Source: Apricaphanius iberus (taxonomy: Eukaryota; Chordata; Actinopteri; Cyprinodontiformes; Aphaniidae). From it: 64,000 bases of DNA. Both the position numbers and the translations under genes were made by a program. Numbering within the stretch: the first letter of the stretch is position 1; the number at the start of each line of letters is the position of its first letter. The notes beneath the pieces were generated by a model. The model did not search any database and was not told where the DNA came from. It saw only the letters and a list, made by a program, of their open reading frames with translations. The stretch spans positions 248,001 through 312,000 of the forward strand of contig JAPXFQ010000347.1 in assembly GCA_028564705.1 (NCBI GenBank). The letters run 5' to 3'. Below, one piece after another: positions 15,601-23,720 of the stretch.

Positions 15601-18600
15601 TTATTTATGCCAAAAGCACCGTACTCTGTCTGACTGCCAGATGTGTGGACAAATCCCTACAATTTAATGCACTTTCAGTTTAAAGTTTGCACCTTATTTT
15701 TTTATGTATATTGTTTTGATAAAAGAATGCTAACATGACATTGTCATATTCTTTTAAGAACGCTTAACTAAAAAATATGTTGCCTGTAAAAAAGTGATGT
15801 GTTGGCGCATGGTCAGGATGGTACTACCTCTGCCTCAATTTGAGCCAGGAGAAAAATCTTCCCTCTTTTCTATTTTCCTTCAATATTCGGAAACAGCCAT
15901 ACACTTTTGACACAGCACTTTTGTTTCACCAACCAGCATAGGCCTGGAACTTTTATGTGCCACATTTTTTCTGCGACTTGATTGGCCAGTTGGCATAACA
16001 ATTAAAACAGAAAGCACGATTAATTGCAATCAAGCTTTTTAATATCACGATTTTGATTAAAATTCGATTGATCGATCAGCCCTAGGGTGAGCATGCCTTC
16101 TCTTTTAATGCCTAATCATTGTGGAACAACTGACCTCAGGACTGTAGACAGGCAGCTCTGTGGAAGATTTTAAAACTAAAGTTTTGCATGTTTTTTTGTT
16201 TATAGTACTCTGTTTCGGTCTCTCCATTGAAATTTCTGTGTTGCAAAGCAATAACGACCAGGACAGCAGGGGGTGCTAACTTTTCATGGTGGGTCTGCCT
16301 ACCGTTGATGTGTTGTTTCTGTTTAGTTTATTATCTTCAGCTTGTGAATGCATTCTCCCCTCAAAGAGCAATGGACAACAGAAAGTAAGTTCTGATTAAG
16401 CTGTAAAGTTTTTTAATAGAAGTGCAGCTAATAGAATCCTCTAGAAACACATGGAAACAAACACAGCAGCCAGTTTTGTTGTCTCTCTACAACTCCTTGT
16501 GGTTAAAATCTCCAAAAGAACAGATTAGATCAATGATCCTTTCAGTATAAAGCATATAGTGGCCAAACGCTGCATTAACTACTGATAACAGTGACTATAG
16601 AGCCCCGTTCTGGTGAAACTATCTCTGACTGTTGCTGAAATAACCAATCACAGGCAGACGTTCTACATTGACGGAGACGGATATTTAGAAAATTGGGCTC
16701 TACTCCGTCCGTTGTATAGGTGACGGAGAGCCCTTGTGTCGACAAATAATGGTGGTGTGTTAAGCTTAGTTTATGCTTCTGCGTTTTGACAGAGACGGAT
16801 TGACGCAACACCATTATCCATCAACGCAAGGGCTCTCCGTCACTTACGCAAGGACGCATGGAATAGAGGCCCTATTTTAAACTATCCGTCTCAGTCAACG
16901 GAGAGCGTATTCATCTGATTGGTCAGTTTCTGTAACGGCCAGAGATCGCATCACCAGAACGGGGCTCTATAGTCGCTGTAATCAGTAGTTAATGCAGCGT
17001 TTGTCACTATATGCTTTATATTGAAAGGATAACTTATCTGTTCCTTTGGCGATTTTGAACACAAGGAGGTGTAGGAAAACCACAAAAATGGTTGCTGTGT
17101 TTTGTTTCCATGTGTTTCTAGAGGATTCTATAATCCACACTTCTAGTAAAAAGCTTTACAGTTTAATCAAAACTTACTTTTTGTAGTTCATTGCTCCTTG
17201 AGGAACAAATACATTCACAAGCCTAGAAAAAAACCAGAAGCAGCGCTGTGTGATAGTAGGCAGAGACACCATGAAAACTTAGCACCCCCTGCTGTCCTGG
17301 CCGAGCAACGTTGAAAAAAACAATAGAGAATGGAGTGGAAGAGCGGAGTACTATAAACAGAAAACGTCTCTGTCAATACTTCTGTGTCTGAGTGCAAATT
17401 TGCGGTCAGAGGAGCATAAACTAGGCTTTAATCTTTCTAAGTCAAAACAGAGAGGTAAAAACTAGGCTTTAGATAAAAGACCCACATCTTCACTTTATCC
17501 TACCCACTATAGGTTAGGTTCTAATTTGAATTCTACAATAATCTTAAAACTTTTATAGTTTTTTCATTATTTTCAGCTATTAGTTTATTACTTTTATTGT
17601 CTCCTTTATATTGTTTTGTACCACTTTTAATATCCTGCTTCTTGTCTTCCTTAGAAAGGGCTAGACAAATTAAGTTATTAAGAGTTTTCAATCCTTTAGG
17701 TTCCTTTTAAAACACAAAATACTATAAAATGTTATACTAAGAGATCACCATACATACATAGCAGATATGTATACAGTGGTTGTGCTTTAAATTAAGTGAG
17801 TAAGTTAGTAAGGATGGATTAAAAAAAGAAATAAATAACAAAAGAAAGGAAGGACCTAAAGAACAGTGCTGGAGAGGAAAGAAGAGTATGAAAAGGGGGG
17901 AAAAGGAAGGAGGAAGAATATTCAACTGTTAGACCATGGGATATGAAATAACGTCTGGACAAAACCAGAGTTTTTTTCCGTACTTTTTCCAAACCAAGAA
18001 AATACCACAATCTGACACATTTTGCAGACTTCTCAGCAAGCCTGTGTGCAGTGGTAGGCAGCTCCTTTTTAAGGTGAAATAATCAGGTAGGAAAGGGCCA
18101 AAGTTAGGTAATAAAGAAAAATGTTAACAGGTGAAAGGACCAGCATCTAATCTGGTAGACGCCACCAACTCCAGGAACAAAACACTAAGCTAGCTTGTTG
18201 TGTAAATTCTGTAGTTCTACTTACTGCTTGGACTCATTGTGGCACACTTCCAGTGTGGGATCATTGTAGATGAAAGGAGCTTCGAGCTCGTTAACTCGGA
18301 CCCTGTAGATGCGACACTGTTTACTGTTTAACTTGATCCTGTTCAGGTTGACCACTGTGGGGAAAATGGTGAGCTCCACGAAGCCCTGCAGCATGGATGA
18401 CAGGAAGGAGGCAGAGGTCATACTGACATTTACCGTGATGACTAGAGAAATAGACATGACTCGACTGAAAATACTGAAAAGGTACTAATATAATATTTCA
18501 TTGTAGCTTCATAAGCTATAGAAAACTGGCTTCGGAACTGAACTCATCTCACTGGAAGATCGTCACTCATAGTAACAGTTAAACGACATGAATCCATCCC

Positions 18601-18954
18601 GTGTGTTTAAGAAAGATGGAAGAGCTTCAAGTTAATCAGACACAGCACAAAGTCTGGAAACATTCCAAGCTGCTGCGCTGTCTTCTCGTCTCCGTTCAGA
18701 ACTGGAATGTAAACAATACTCACAATGACAGACTTCCTTTGGAAGTTTATGTTGTTGATGCACACCACCTGATGGGTCGTAAAAACACCAACATAATAAC
18801 ATTAACACGTGAATATCAGCTAAATGCATCCCTCTATTTTGAACACAACTCTGAATCAATTATCAACTTATATTTTGATTTTTAGCCAAGTAGAAAATAC
18901 TTATAATTTAAAAGGCCGTGGACTCTCGAATCCTTTATCCTTCTTTCTGTTCAT
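380..18954 (-). CDS. taf2: TAF2, TFIID subunit 2 (N-terminal part, exons 1-6)
   Basis: TAF2 is the large TFIID subunit with an aminopeptidase-like fold that helps bind core-promoter DNA in the nucleus. Six exons on the minus strand (18954-18905, 18778-18724, 18385-18225, 3859-3741, 3538-3397, 611-380) join without a frame break into about 253 residues that I recognise as vertebrate TAF2 from its first methionine. Recognisable pieces in order are [69 protein letters not shown] and [13 protein letters not shown]. The start at 18954 (MNRKKDKGF) matches the conserved TAF2 N-terminus. Vertebrate TAF2 has about 1200 residues, so about four fifths lie off the left edge. Exons 2 to 6 use GT-AG introns; intron 1 needs AT-AC ends. 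Intron 3 is about 14.4 kb and packed with transposons. No internal stop is seen, so the gene looks functional. Confidence 0.95.
612..1560. other. taf2 intron 5, no recognised element
   Basis: This is A/T-rich intronic sequence. I see no coding potential or repeat family I can name. Positions 1-379, the start of intron 6, likewise hold nothing recognised. Confidence 0.6.
1561..2219 (+). mobile_element. Tourist-like MITE, copy 1
   Basis: A 659-bp element with inverted ends AGCCTAGTTTATGCTTC and GAAGCATAAACTAGGTT. It is flanked by TAA at 1558-1560 and 2220-2222, which fits the 3-bp TWA target duplications of PIF/Harbinger elements. It has no transposase. Other copies are at 16180-17468, 16763-17427 and 57490-58149. 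Assignment to PIF/Harbinger rests on ends and target site only. Confidence 0.75.
2640..3380 (+). mobile_element. L2 non-LTR retrotransposon, 3' end
   Basis: The last coding part of an L2-clade reverse transcriptase, with a WNQLP-like motif shared by the other L2 copies, is followed by an L2 3' UTR. It ends in ATAAATAAAAGTTAATTCAA, the usual L2 tail of this genome. The UTR matches the tail of the opposite-strand copy at 20158-20660. It is 5' truncated and not coding. Confidence 0.75.
3397..3538 (-). CDS. taf2: taf2 exon 5
   Basis: This exon is 142 nt, entering in phase 1 and leaving in phase 2. It encodes [11 protein letters not shown], then [14 protein letters not shown] and [14 protein letters not shown], ending QNSTR. 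The acceptor is TGTCCAG at 3545-3539; the donor is AG/GTTAGA, with the intron starting at 3396. The 3' end of an opposite-strand L2 element lies only about 16 bp beyond the donor. Confidence 0.95.
3741..3859 (-). CDS. taf2: taf2 exon 4
   Basis: This exon is 119 nt. Its first A completes CA/A (Gln) from exon 3; 39 codons follow, from [10 protein letters not shown] through [14 protein letters not shown] to SELWKQGD, then a G completing GAT with exon 5. The acceptor is GAACAG at 3865-3860; the donor is G/GTGAGC with the intron at 3740. Intron 4 to exon 5 is about 200 bp. Confidence 0.94.
4324..5831. mobile_element. Non-autonomous DNA transposon with ATGCCCCATT ends
   Basis: The left end reads ATGCCCCATTTCTACTAG and the right end CTAGTGGGAATGGGGCAT, with a second matched block (GTACGGGAC / GTCCCGTAC) just inside. 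The roughly 1.5 kb between has no transposase. An 8-bp target duplication is not evident, so the superfamily is uncertain; the ends look hAT-like. A second MITE sits inside at 5492-5749. Confidence 0.6.
5492..5749. mobile_element. Short MITE nested in 4324-5831
   Basis: The inverted ends are AGCTTGGTTTATGCTTGACG and its complement CGTCAAGCATAAACCAAGCT. TAA flanks both sides (left of the first A, right of the last T), as for PIF/Harbinger MITEs. The end core GTTTATGCTT is shared with the 660-bp MITE family, so the two are probably related. Confidence 0.65.
6520..7110 (+). mobile_element. L2 element, internal-deletion copy
   Basis: Sequence for the end of the endonuclease and the linker (PVLS-DH-like, then [17 protein letters not shown]) runs directly at about 6950 into the C-terminal end of the reverse transcriptase region ([13 protein letters not shown]) and the L2 tail. 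The whole catalytic RT core is missing. The same parts in the same order occur in the longer L2 copy at 37280-40800. Confidence 0.75.
7181..7219. repeat. Perfect 14-bp inverted repeat
   Basis: CCTATAGTTTTAAA and its exact complement TTTAAAACTATAGG are separated by 11 bp. It lies between the L2 copy and a weak LINE fragment. No function can be assigned. Confidence 0.6.
7400..7580 (+). mobile_element. Weak LINE reverse-transcriptase fragment
   Basis: One frame reads [20 protein letters not shown], like the C-terminal part of fish non-LTR reverse transcriptases (K-A-L ... P-S-Y-L). The clade cannot be told from so short a piece. Confidence 0.4.
8570..10871. mobile_element. hAT-like element, outer, decayed
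   Basis: The left end TAGGGCTGGGTATCGATTC begins at 8570. A matching degenerate end (GAATCG then AACCCCTA) finishes at 10871. The ATCGATTC subterminal repeats occur near both ends. A second hAT-like element is inserted at 9253-10337. No open transposase frame remains. Confidence 0.5.
9253..10337 (+). mobile_element. hAT-like element with BED-finger remnant
   Basis: The ends are TAGGGCTGGG and CCCAGCCCTA, flanked by 8-bp GCGGACAC and GCTGACAT (6 of 8 identical), as expected for hAT target duplications. Near 9366-9490 one plus frame reads [16 protein letters not shown] then [12 protein letters not shown], which is the start of a BED zinc finger (aromatic, CxxC) of hAT transposases or ZBED proteins; a stop follows before the histidines. 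The element is therefore a decayed internal-deletion derivative. Confidence 0.65.
11122..11317 (+). mobile_element. tRNA-headed SINE, internally deleted
   Basis: The head TGGCTCAGTGGTAGAG is a tRNA-like A box. The tail has the fish SINE phrase GCGCTTTGAGTGGTCAGTAA and ends in AGTTCAGTCCATTT. ACTCCG flanks both ends (11116-11121 and 11318-11323) as a target duplication. Compared with the copy at 33741-34017 it lacks about 70 bp including the B box. Confidence 0.75.
12240..13640 (+). mobile_element. L1 ORF2 C-terminal fragment
   Basis: One frame gives [13 protein letters not shown] then [21 protein letters not shown], the CxxC...HxxxxC C-terminal segment of L1 ORF2. It is broken at 12740 by a MITE and resumes at about 13348 with LPKGHIYNK and further L1-like residues to about 13600. 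Stops and shifts make it non-functional. Confidence 0.75.
12740..13344. mobile_element. 605-bp MITE inside L1
   Basis: The ends are GGGCGTTTTCACA and TGTGAAAACGGCC, flanked by TTA at 12737-12739 and 13345-13347. Removing the element rejoins the L1 protein. The 3-bp TWA duplication again suggests PIF/Harbinger. It is rich in GTACGG / CCGTAC repeats and has no transposase. Confidence 0.75.
15990..16085. mobile_element. hAT-like end, remnant
   Basis: ATCACGATTTTGATTAAAAT followed by ATCGATCAGCCCTAGG is the terminus of an ATCG-rich hAT-like repeat. A similar but opposed end starts near 7604 (TAGGACTGCGTGATTATG); whether the two belong to one insertion is not clear. Confidence 0.4.
16180..17468 (-). 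mobile_element. Tourist-like MITE, copy 3 (host of copy 2)
   Basis: This copy is in inverse orientation to copy 1. It matches from TTTTTGTTTATAGTACTC at its left, truncated there, to CTAGGCT at 17462-17468. It is split at a TTA by copy 2. After copy 2 it resumes with TTAATCTTTCTAAGTC, matching the family's TTAATCCGTCTCCGTC. Confidence 0.7.
16763..17427 (+). mobile_element. Tourist-like MITE, copy 2 (nested in copy 3)
   Basis: This copy is 665 bp with ends AGCTTAGTTTATGCTTC and GAGCATAAACTAGGCT. TTA flanks it at 16760-16762 and 17428-17430, and the empty site is known from related copies, so the duplication is directly visible. It has no coding content. Confidence 0.8.
18225..18385 (-). CDS. 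taf2: taf2 exon 3
   Basis: This exon is 161 nt, in phase 0 and out in phase 2. It encodes [15 protein letters not shown], then [16 protein letters not shown] and [14 protein letters not shown]. The acceptor CTGCAG is at 18391-18386; the donor GTAAGT starts at 18224. The residues match the first beta-sheet region of TAF2 closely. Confidence 0.95.
18724..18778 (-). CDS. taf2: taf2 exon 2
   Basis: This exon is 55 nt: one base completing TT/G (Leu) and 18 codons, [18 protein letters not shown]. The donor GTGAGT begins at 18723. The acceptor is TTTTTAC, not an AG. The nearest AG, inside CATCAG, would remove the conserved THQ and leave an in-frame stop at the end of exon 1. Confidence 0.9.
18779..18904 (-). 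other. taf2: taf2 intron 1, putative AT-AC intron
   Basis: The intron is 126 nt, beginning ATAAGT and ending TTTTTAC. These are the terminal dinucleotides of the AT-AC class with a U2-type ATAAGT donor, like those known in vertebrate sodium-channel genes. No U12 branch motif (TTCCTTAAC) is visible near the 3' end. Only this choice of ends restores the conserved KL-THQ junction without a stop. Confidence 0.8.
18905..18954 (-). CDS. taf2: taf2 exon 1, coding part
   Basis: The coding part is 50 nt, from ATG at 18954: [16 protein letters not shown] plus two bases of a Leu codon. It matches the TAF2 N-terminus including the basic RKK and the PRP-aromatic-KL step before THQ. The next bases are ATAAGTATTTTC, so the intron starts AT rather than GT. 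If the exon ran on to the GT at 18900 it would end in the stop TAA. Confidence 0.9.
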
Positions 18955-19530
18955 CTTTGCTACTTGCTGGAGTTTGAATAAGTCATGCATCAGGGATGTT
19001 GCTCCTCGCTGGGAGCTGTCGAAGACTCTCTGTGCCTAGGGGGAACCTTCTGATAGAGAGGGTTATATTAAACCAGGCATCTGTTCCGCGATGATGAGAG
19101 CCCGAAGAACAACAGAGAAAGCTATCTTCAAGCAGCGGGACGGTCTGCAGCTGCGGGGCGCTCTGGGCTCTCCAAGGTCTGTGTTCAACCGGAGACTCTC
19201 GTGAAACGTCTGCTAAAATATCCCCCCATAAAACAACAAAATAAGCGATTTGCTTCAGGGGCTGGACGACAACAGAACCGTCCCCAATTGTTAAAGCGAC
19301 CAGACTCAGTAACATTAAAGGAGCGTCGTAGCTGCACCTCTTCAGCGTTCCGCCATTTTGTTTATAGCCTTTGACCTGCCGCGTAAAAAAAATAAAAAGC
19401 AAAAATATTTAAAGATTTTTAAACAGTTGCATAAAATGTAAAACCTAAAGCCACAAGAACTGAATGATTTAAATCATACGGGTAACATTATCATTAATAT
19501 TGTTCTGAAACATCTAAACTGTGTTATATG
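18955..19530 (-). promoter_or_regulatory. taf2 upstream region with YY1-type motif
   Basis: This is the stretch upstream of the taf2 start codon. At 19350-19360 the plus strand reads CCGCCATTTTG, which matches the YY1 consensus often found just downstream of vertebrate start sites; on the minus strand this is AAAATGGCGG. The area is CG-richer than its surroundings (19100-19350). The ATG inside the motif would open a four-codon upstream frame. No TATA box is evident. Transcription start and any 5' UTR intron cannot be fixed. Confidence 0.5.
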
Positions 19531-20157
19531 GGCGGAGCCTGTATAGGAAGAGGGACCTTCGTCTTCTTCTTCTTCTCCTCCTTCTCCTTCTTCTTCTTAT
19601 TTTGTTTATTGGCGGGTGGAAACCGACTTTACGTGCATTTCCGCCACCTACTGTATGGGAATGTATTTATTATTCCACTTTTCCTTAATAATTCCAGTAC
19701 TAATATATATATATATGTCTATCTCTCAATTTAACAGATTCTTTACACTTAATTTTCCCTATCTCTTAACTTTAACATTTTCTTCTAATACTTTCCTATT
19801 TATAACATACTTTCCGCAATAACATACATGCTCGACTGTTTCCCTATTATTCCCACAATCCTGTACAATGCTTTCCTATTAAATCTCATCCTTGAAATTA
19901 TTACTTGATTTCTGTTATTCATTTGAATTTGAACCTGTCCTTTTATATTAAATAATTGGCTTCCTTTCTCTTCCGTTATTTATTGTTCTTGTTCTTTGTT
20001 TTATCCACTGTAAACTATATGAAATAGCTAAGATTTCCACTGTGTATATTGATAGATTATTAGATATTCTACTTTGATTATATTTACCTAATTTTGGAAT
20101 CTAAAAAAAGTCCTGTTTTTTCTTTACCTAATTCTTTTGATCTGTCTGTATATACAA
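19530..20157. repeat. CTT-rich repeat and A/T-rich spacer
   Basis: A (CTT)n-like stretch at 19561-19600 leads into GTTTATTGGCGGGTGG and then CCGCCACCTACTG, a pattern that looks like the start of a dispersed fish repeat. The remaining 500 bp are A/T-rich. I cannot name the family. Confidence 0.35.
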
Positions 20158-21015
20158 CTCAATTCAGTTTAGCTATATAGCACCATTTCACAACAGATGT
20201 CATCTCAAGGCACTTTACAAGAAGAAATATTACAATACAATGTTTAATTTAGGAATTAGAGAACCACAGAAAATTGCGTCGTGACTTCTCAGCAATCCCT
20301 CACACTGAGCAAGCATGAAGCGACAGTGGAGAGGAAAAACACACTTTTAACAGGAAAAACCTGCAGCAGAACCAGGCTCGGCATAAGCGGTCATCTGCCG
20401 AGACCGTATGGGGTTTGGAGAAGGCAGCAGAGACACAGAAAGAGCAACAGAACTGATGCAGAAGCTGGTAGCAGGACGTGGAGAATGTTCCTCCACAGGA
20501 ATGCCATTTTAGTCAGGGTCGTCAAGCATGGCGGGTCAGGACCACCTACTGTAGGAAGAGACTAAGAGAAAACAGGTTAGCGTTTAAAATGACAGCTCAT
20601 CATGCAGTTGGTGAGAAGTAGGAGAGAAAGTAGGAACTGACTCTACTAATTTCCTCCAACAGCCTAGCCTAAAGCAGTATAGCTATTAACATTAACCTGT
20701 CTCCTAGCTACTAACACTCTCTACCTGGGTTACATTAATCTATCTCTACCTAGCTGCTCTACCGGACTACTAACATTAACCTATCTCTTCCTAGCTACCT
20801 GTCTAACCTGTCTCTAGCTACCTATCAACCTGTCTCTAACTGTAAGCTTTGTCAAAGAGGAAGGTTTTATGCCTAGTTTTAAAGATAGACAAGTTGTCTG
20901 CTTCACGTACCAACCCTGGAAGCTGGTTCCATAGGAGGGGAGCCTGATAACTGAAAGATCTGCCACCCATTCTACTTTTAGAAATCCTAGGGACTACCAG
21001 TAGACCTGCAGTCTA

Positions 21016-22575
21016 CAGGGAGTGCAGAATTATTAGGCAAGTTGTATTTTTGAGGAATAATTTTATTATTGAACAACAACCATGTTCTCAATGTACCCAA
21101 AAAACTAATTAATATCAAAGCTGAATGTTTTTGGAAGTTTTTTTTAGTTTGTTTTTAGTTTTAGCAATTTTAGGGGGATATCTGTGTGTGCAGGTGACTA
21201 TTACTGTGCATAATTATTAGGCAACTTAATAAAAAACAAATATATACCCATTTCAATTATTTATTTTTACCAGTGAAACCAATATAACATCTCCACATTC
21301 ACAAATATACATTTCTGACATTCAAAAACAAAACAAAAACAAATCAGCGACCAATATAGCCACCTTTCTTTGCAAGGACACTCAAAAGCCTGCCATCCAT
21401 GGATCCTGTCAGTGTTTTGATCTGTTCACCATCAACATTGCGTGCAGCAGCAACCACAGCCTCCCAGACACTGTTCAGAGAGGTGTACCGTTTTCCCTCC
21501 TCGTAAATCTCACATTTGATGATGGATCACATATTCTCAATGGGGTTCAGATCAGGTGAACAAGGAGGACATGTCATTATTTTTTCTTCTTTTATATCCT
21601 TTCTTGCCAGCCATGCTGTGGAGTACTTGGACGCGTGTGATGGAGCATTGTCCTGCATGAAAATCATGTTTTTCTTGAAGGATGCAGACTTCTTCCTGTA
21701 CCACTGCTTGAAGAAGGTGTCTTCCAGAAACTGGCAGTAGGACTGGGAGTTGAGCTTGACTCCATCCTCAGCCCGAAAAGGCCCCACAAGTTCATCTTTG
21801 ATGATACCAGCCCAAACCAGTACTCCACCTCCACCTTGCTGGCGTCTGAGTCGGACTTGAGCTCTCTGCCTTTTACCAATCCAGCCACGGGCCCATCCAT
21901 CTGGCCCATCAAGACTCACTCTCATTTCATCAGTCCATAAAACCTTAGAAAAATCAGTCTTGAGATATTTCTTGGCCCAGTCTTGACGTTTCAGTTTGTG
22001 TGTCTTGTTCAGTGGTTGTCGTCTTTGAGCCTTTCTTACCTTGGCCATGTCTATGAGTATTGGACACCTTGTGCTTTTGGGCACTCCAGTGATGTTGCAG
22101 CTCTGAAATATGGCCAAACTGGTGGCAAGTGGCATCTTGGCGGCTGCACGCTTGACTTTTCTCAGTTCATTGGCAGTTATTTTGCGCCTTGGTTTTTCCA
22201 CACGCGTCTTGCGACCCTGTTGACTATTTTGAATGAAACGCTTGATTGTTCGATGATCACGCTTCAGAAGCTTTGCTATTTTAAGATTGCTGCATCCCTC
22301 TGCAAGATATCTCACTATTTTTGACTTTTCTGAGCCTGTCAAGTCCTTTTGACCCATTTTGCCAAAGGAAAGGAAGTTGCCTAATAATTATGCACACCTG
22401 ATATAGGGTCATGATGTTATTAGACCACACCCCTTCTCATTACAGAGATGCACATCACCTAATATGCTTAATTGGTAGTAGGCTTTCGAGCCTATACAGC
22501 TTGGAGTAGGACAACATGCAGGAAGAGGATGATGTGTACAAAATACTAATTTGCCTAATAATTCTACACTCCCTG
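21016..22575 (-). mobile_element. Tc1/mariner transposon with nearly intact transposase
   Basis: The 1560-bp element begins CAGGGAGTGCAGAATTATTA and ends with the inverse CACTCCCTG. TA flanks it at 21014-21015 and 22576-22577. Inside each end a second copy of the motif (GTGCATAATTATTAGGCAAC) occurs about 185 bp in, giving the IR/DR layout known from Sleeping Beauty-type elements. It lies inside an L2 copy whose reading frame it interrupts. Confidence 0.9.
21527..22357 (-). pseudogene. Tc1/mariner transposase, one premature stop
   Basis: The frame of 276 residues starts MGQKDLTGSEKSKIVRYLAE, with paired helix-turn-helix DNA-binding domains (IAKLLKRDHRTIKRF; then KRAAAKMPLATS) and the DDE catalytic core: WTDE (first Asp), FMQDNAPSH (second Asp) and PDLNPIEN (Glu). 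The frame stops right after ENM where related transposases have a tryptophan (TGA for TGG). About 60 more family-like residues (SIIKCEIYEEGKRYTSLNS...) follow in the same frame to 21340, ending GGYIGR. I see no other break, so a single nonsense change seems to separate this copy from an open frame. Confidence 0.88.
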
Positions 22576-23164
22576 TAAGAGCGAAGGACTCTGTTAGGAA
22601 CATATGGAACAATCAGGTCTCTTATGTATGATGGCGCTTGATTATTAAGAGCTTTATATGTCAGACGGAGGATCTTGAATTCTATTCTAGATTTTACTGG
22701 GAGCCAGTGAAGAGAAGCTAAAACAGGGGAAATGTGATCTCTTCTTCTTTTGGTCATAAGAACCCTTGCAGCAGCATTTTGGACTAACTGAAGACTTTTA
22801 ATTGTATTCTGTGGACTACCTGGTAATAAAGAGTTACAGTAATCCAGCCTTGAAGTAAAAATAGACATGGACTAGTTTTTCAGCATCACTCCTGGACCGG
22901 ATTGTTCTAATTTTTTGCAATATTCCTAAGGTGAAAAAATGAAATCCTAGAGACTTCTTTTATGTGAGATCTAAATCACATATCTTGGTCAAAAATTCGA
23001 CGCTTTGAGCAGAGCAAACGTAAGAATACAATGCTACTTGGCATGCGGGAATCAACAACCTCGAAGCTTGGTGCCAGCTACACAGAGTATGACCCCTCCA
23101 AACAGACGAGGAAACCTTGGATAGCCTGGAGTGCTACCTAGATGAGTGCTTTGAAAACATCGTT

Positions 23165-23352
23165 ATGTGTAAGCCACGGAAACTCGCATCTGACACACCA
23201 ACAAGCACTCCATCCCAGAAGCGCACTCGTTCTGTGGCTAGCACTTCCACCAACTCGCCAGACAGATGCTACAGCGATGTTCTGGACTAAATAGATAAGA
23301 AGTTAACCAGCCAAGACGCCCGTCTTGCGTTGGTTGAAGTTCTACACAAAAG
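23165..23352 (+). pseudogene. L1 ORF1 N-terminal fragment
   Basis: From ATG at 23165 the frame encodes a short basic, Ser/Thr-rich N-terminus (SQKRTRSVAS, TNSPDRCYSDVLD), then hits TAA at 23288. After the stop, LVEVLHK matches the start of the coiled coil. The same protein is better preserved on the minus strand at 62588-62325. The coiled coil continues at 26043 after the LTR insertion. Confidence 0.75.
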
Positions 23353-23689
23353 TGTCAGGTTTGGGTTGAAGGAGGACCCAGATGCGGAGCGGCGTTTGTG
23401 GCTCTTACGGCCCATCTTTATTAATAGTCCCAAAAAGCAGACGAGAAGCACAGAGAACACAAGCACTAGGGGAGGTAACGACAACGACCCGACGAGGACA
23501 GACAGACACAGAAGGGCATATATACTGTGGGGAGGGTAATCAGGAAACGAAGAACACCTGGGAGCAGAGGCGGAAAACACAGGGAGGACTAATAGGACAA
23601 CAGGTGAAACAAACTAGGACTAATTAACTCAAACAGACGGGGAGGAAACAGGGAGGAATAAACAACACAGACAGGGATGGATTATGATA
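23353..23689 (-). repeat. 3' LTR of the 23353-26037 element
   Basis: The LTR is 337 bp, next to the polypurine tract. It differs from the partner LTR at four bases and lacks one CAA of a CAACAA run. Confidence 0.9.
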
Positions 23690-23720
23690 GTACCCCCCCC
23701 CCCCCCCTAAGGTGCGCCTC

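Larger units (their letters stand above)
3860..18224 (-). other. taf2: taf2 intron 3, 14.4 kb repeat-filled
   Basis: This single intron separates exons 3 and 4. It holds a hAT-like element with a nested MITE, an L2 deletion copy, two nested hAT-like elements, a SINE, an L1 3' fragment split by a MITE, and a self-nested MITE pair. Stretches without a recognised element are 5832-6520, 7580-8569, 10872-11121, 11324-12239, 13650-15990 and 17472-18224; they are A/T-rich with homopolymer tracts, for example at 14140-14158 and 15142-15160. Confidence 0.85.
20158..22999 (-). mobile_element. L2 non-LTR element, minus, split by Tc1
   Basis: On the minus strand, from about 22998, the frame reads [65 protein letters not shown] and [19 protein letters not shown]: the thumb and C-terminal region of an L2-clade reverse transcriptase. 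It is interrupted at 22575-21016 by a Tc1/mariner and resumes with GGRSFSYQAP-like residues and the L2 3' UTR, ending AAACTGAATTGAGTT near 20158. It is 5' truncated and carries small indels. Confidence 0.85.

Noticed and set aside
18983..19402. 139-codon minus frame upstream of taf2
   Set aside because: It runs through the presumed promoter and 5' UTR, has no known similarity, and is in no relation to the conserved start at 18954.
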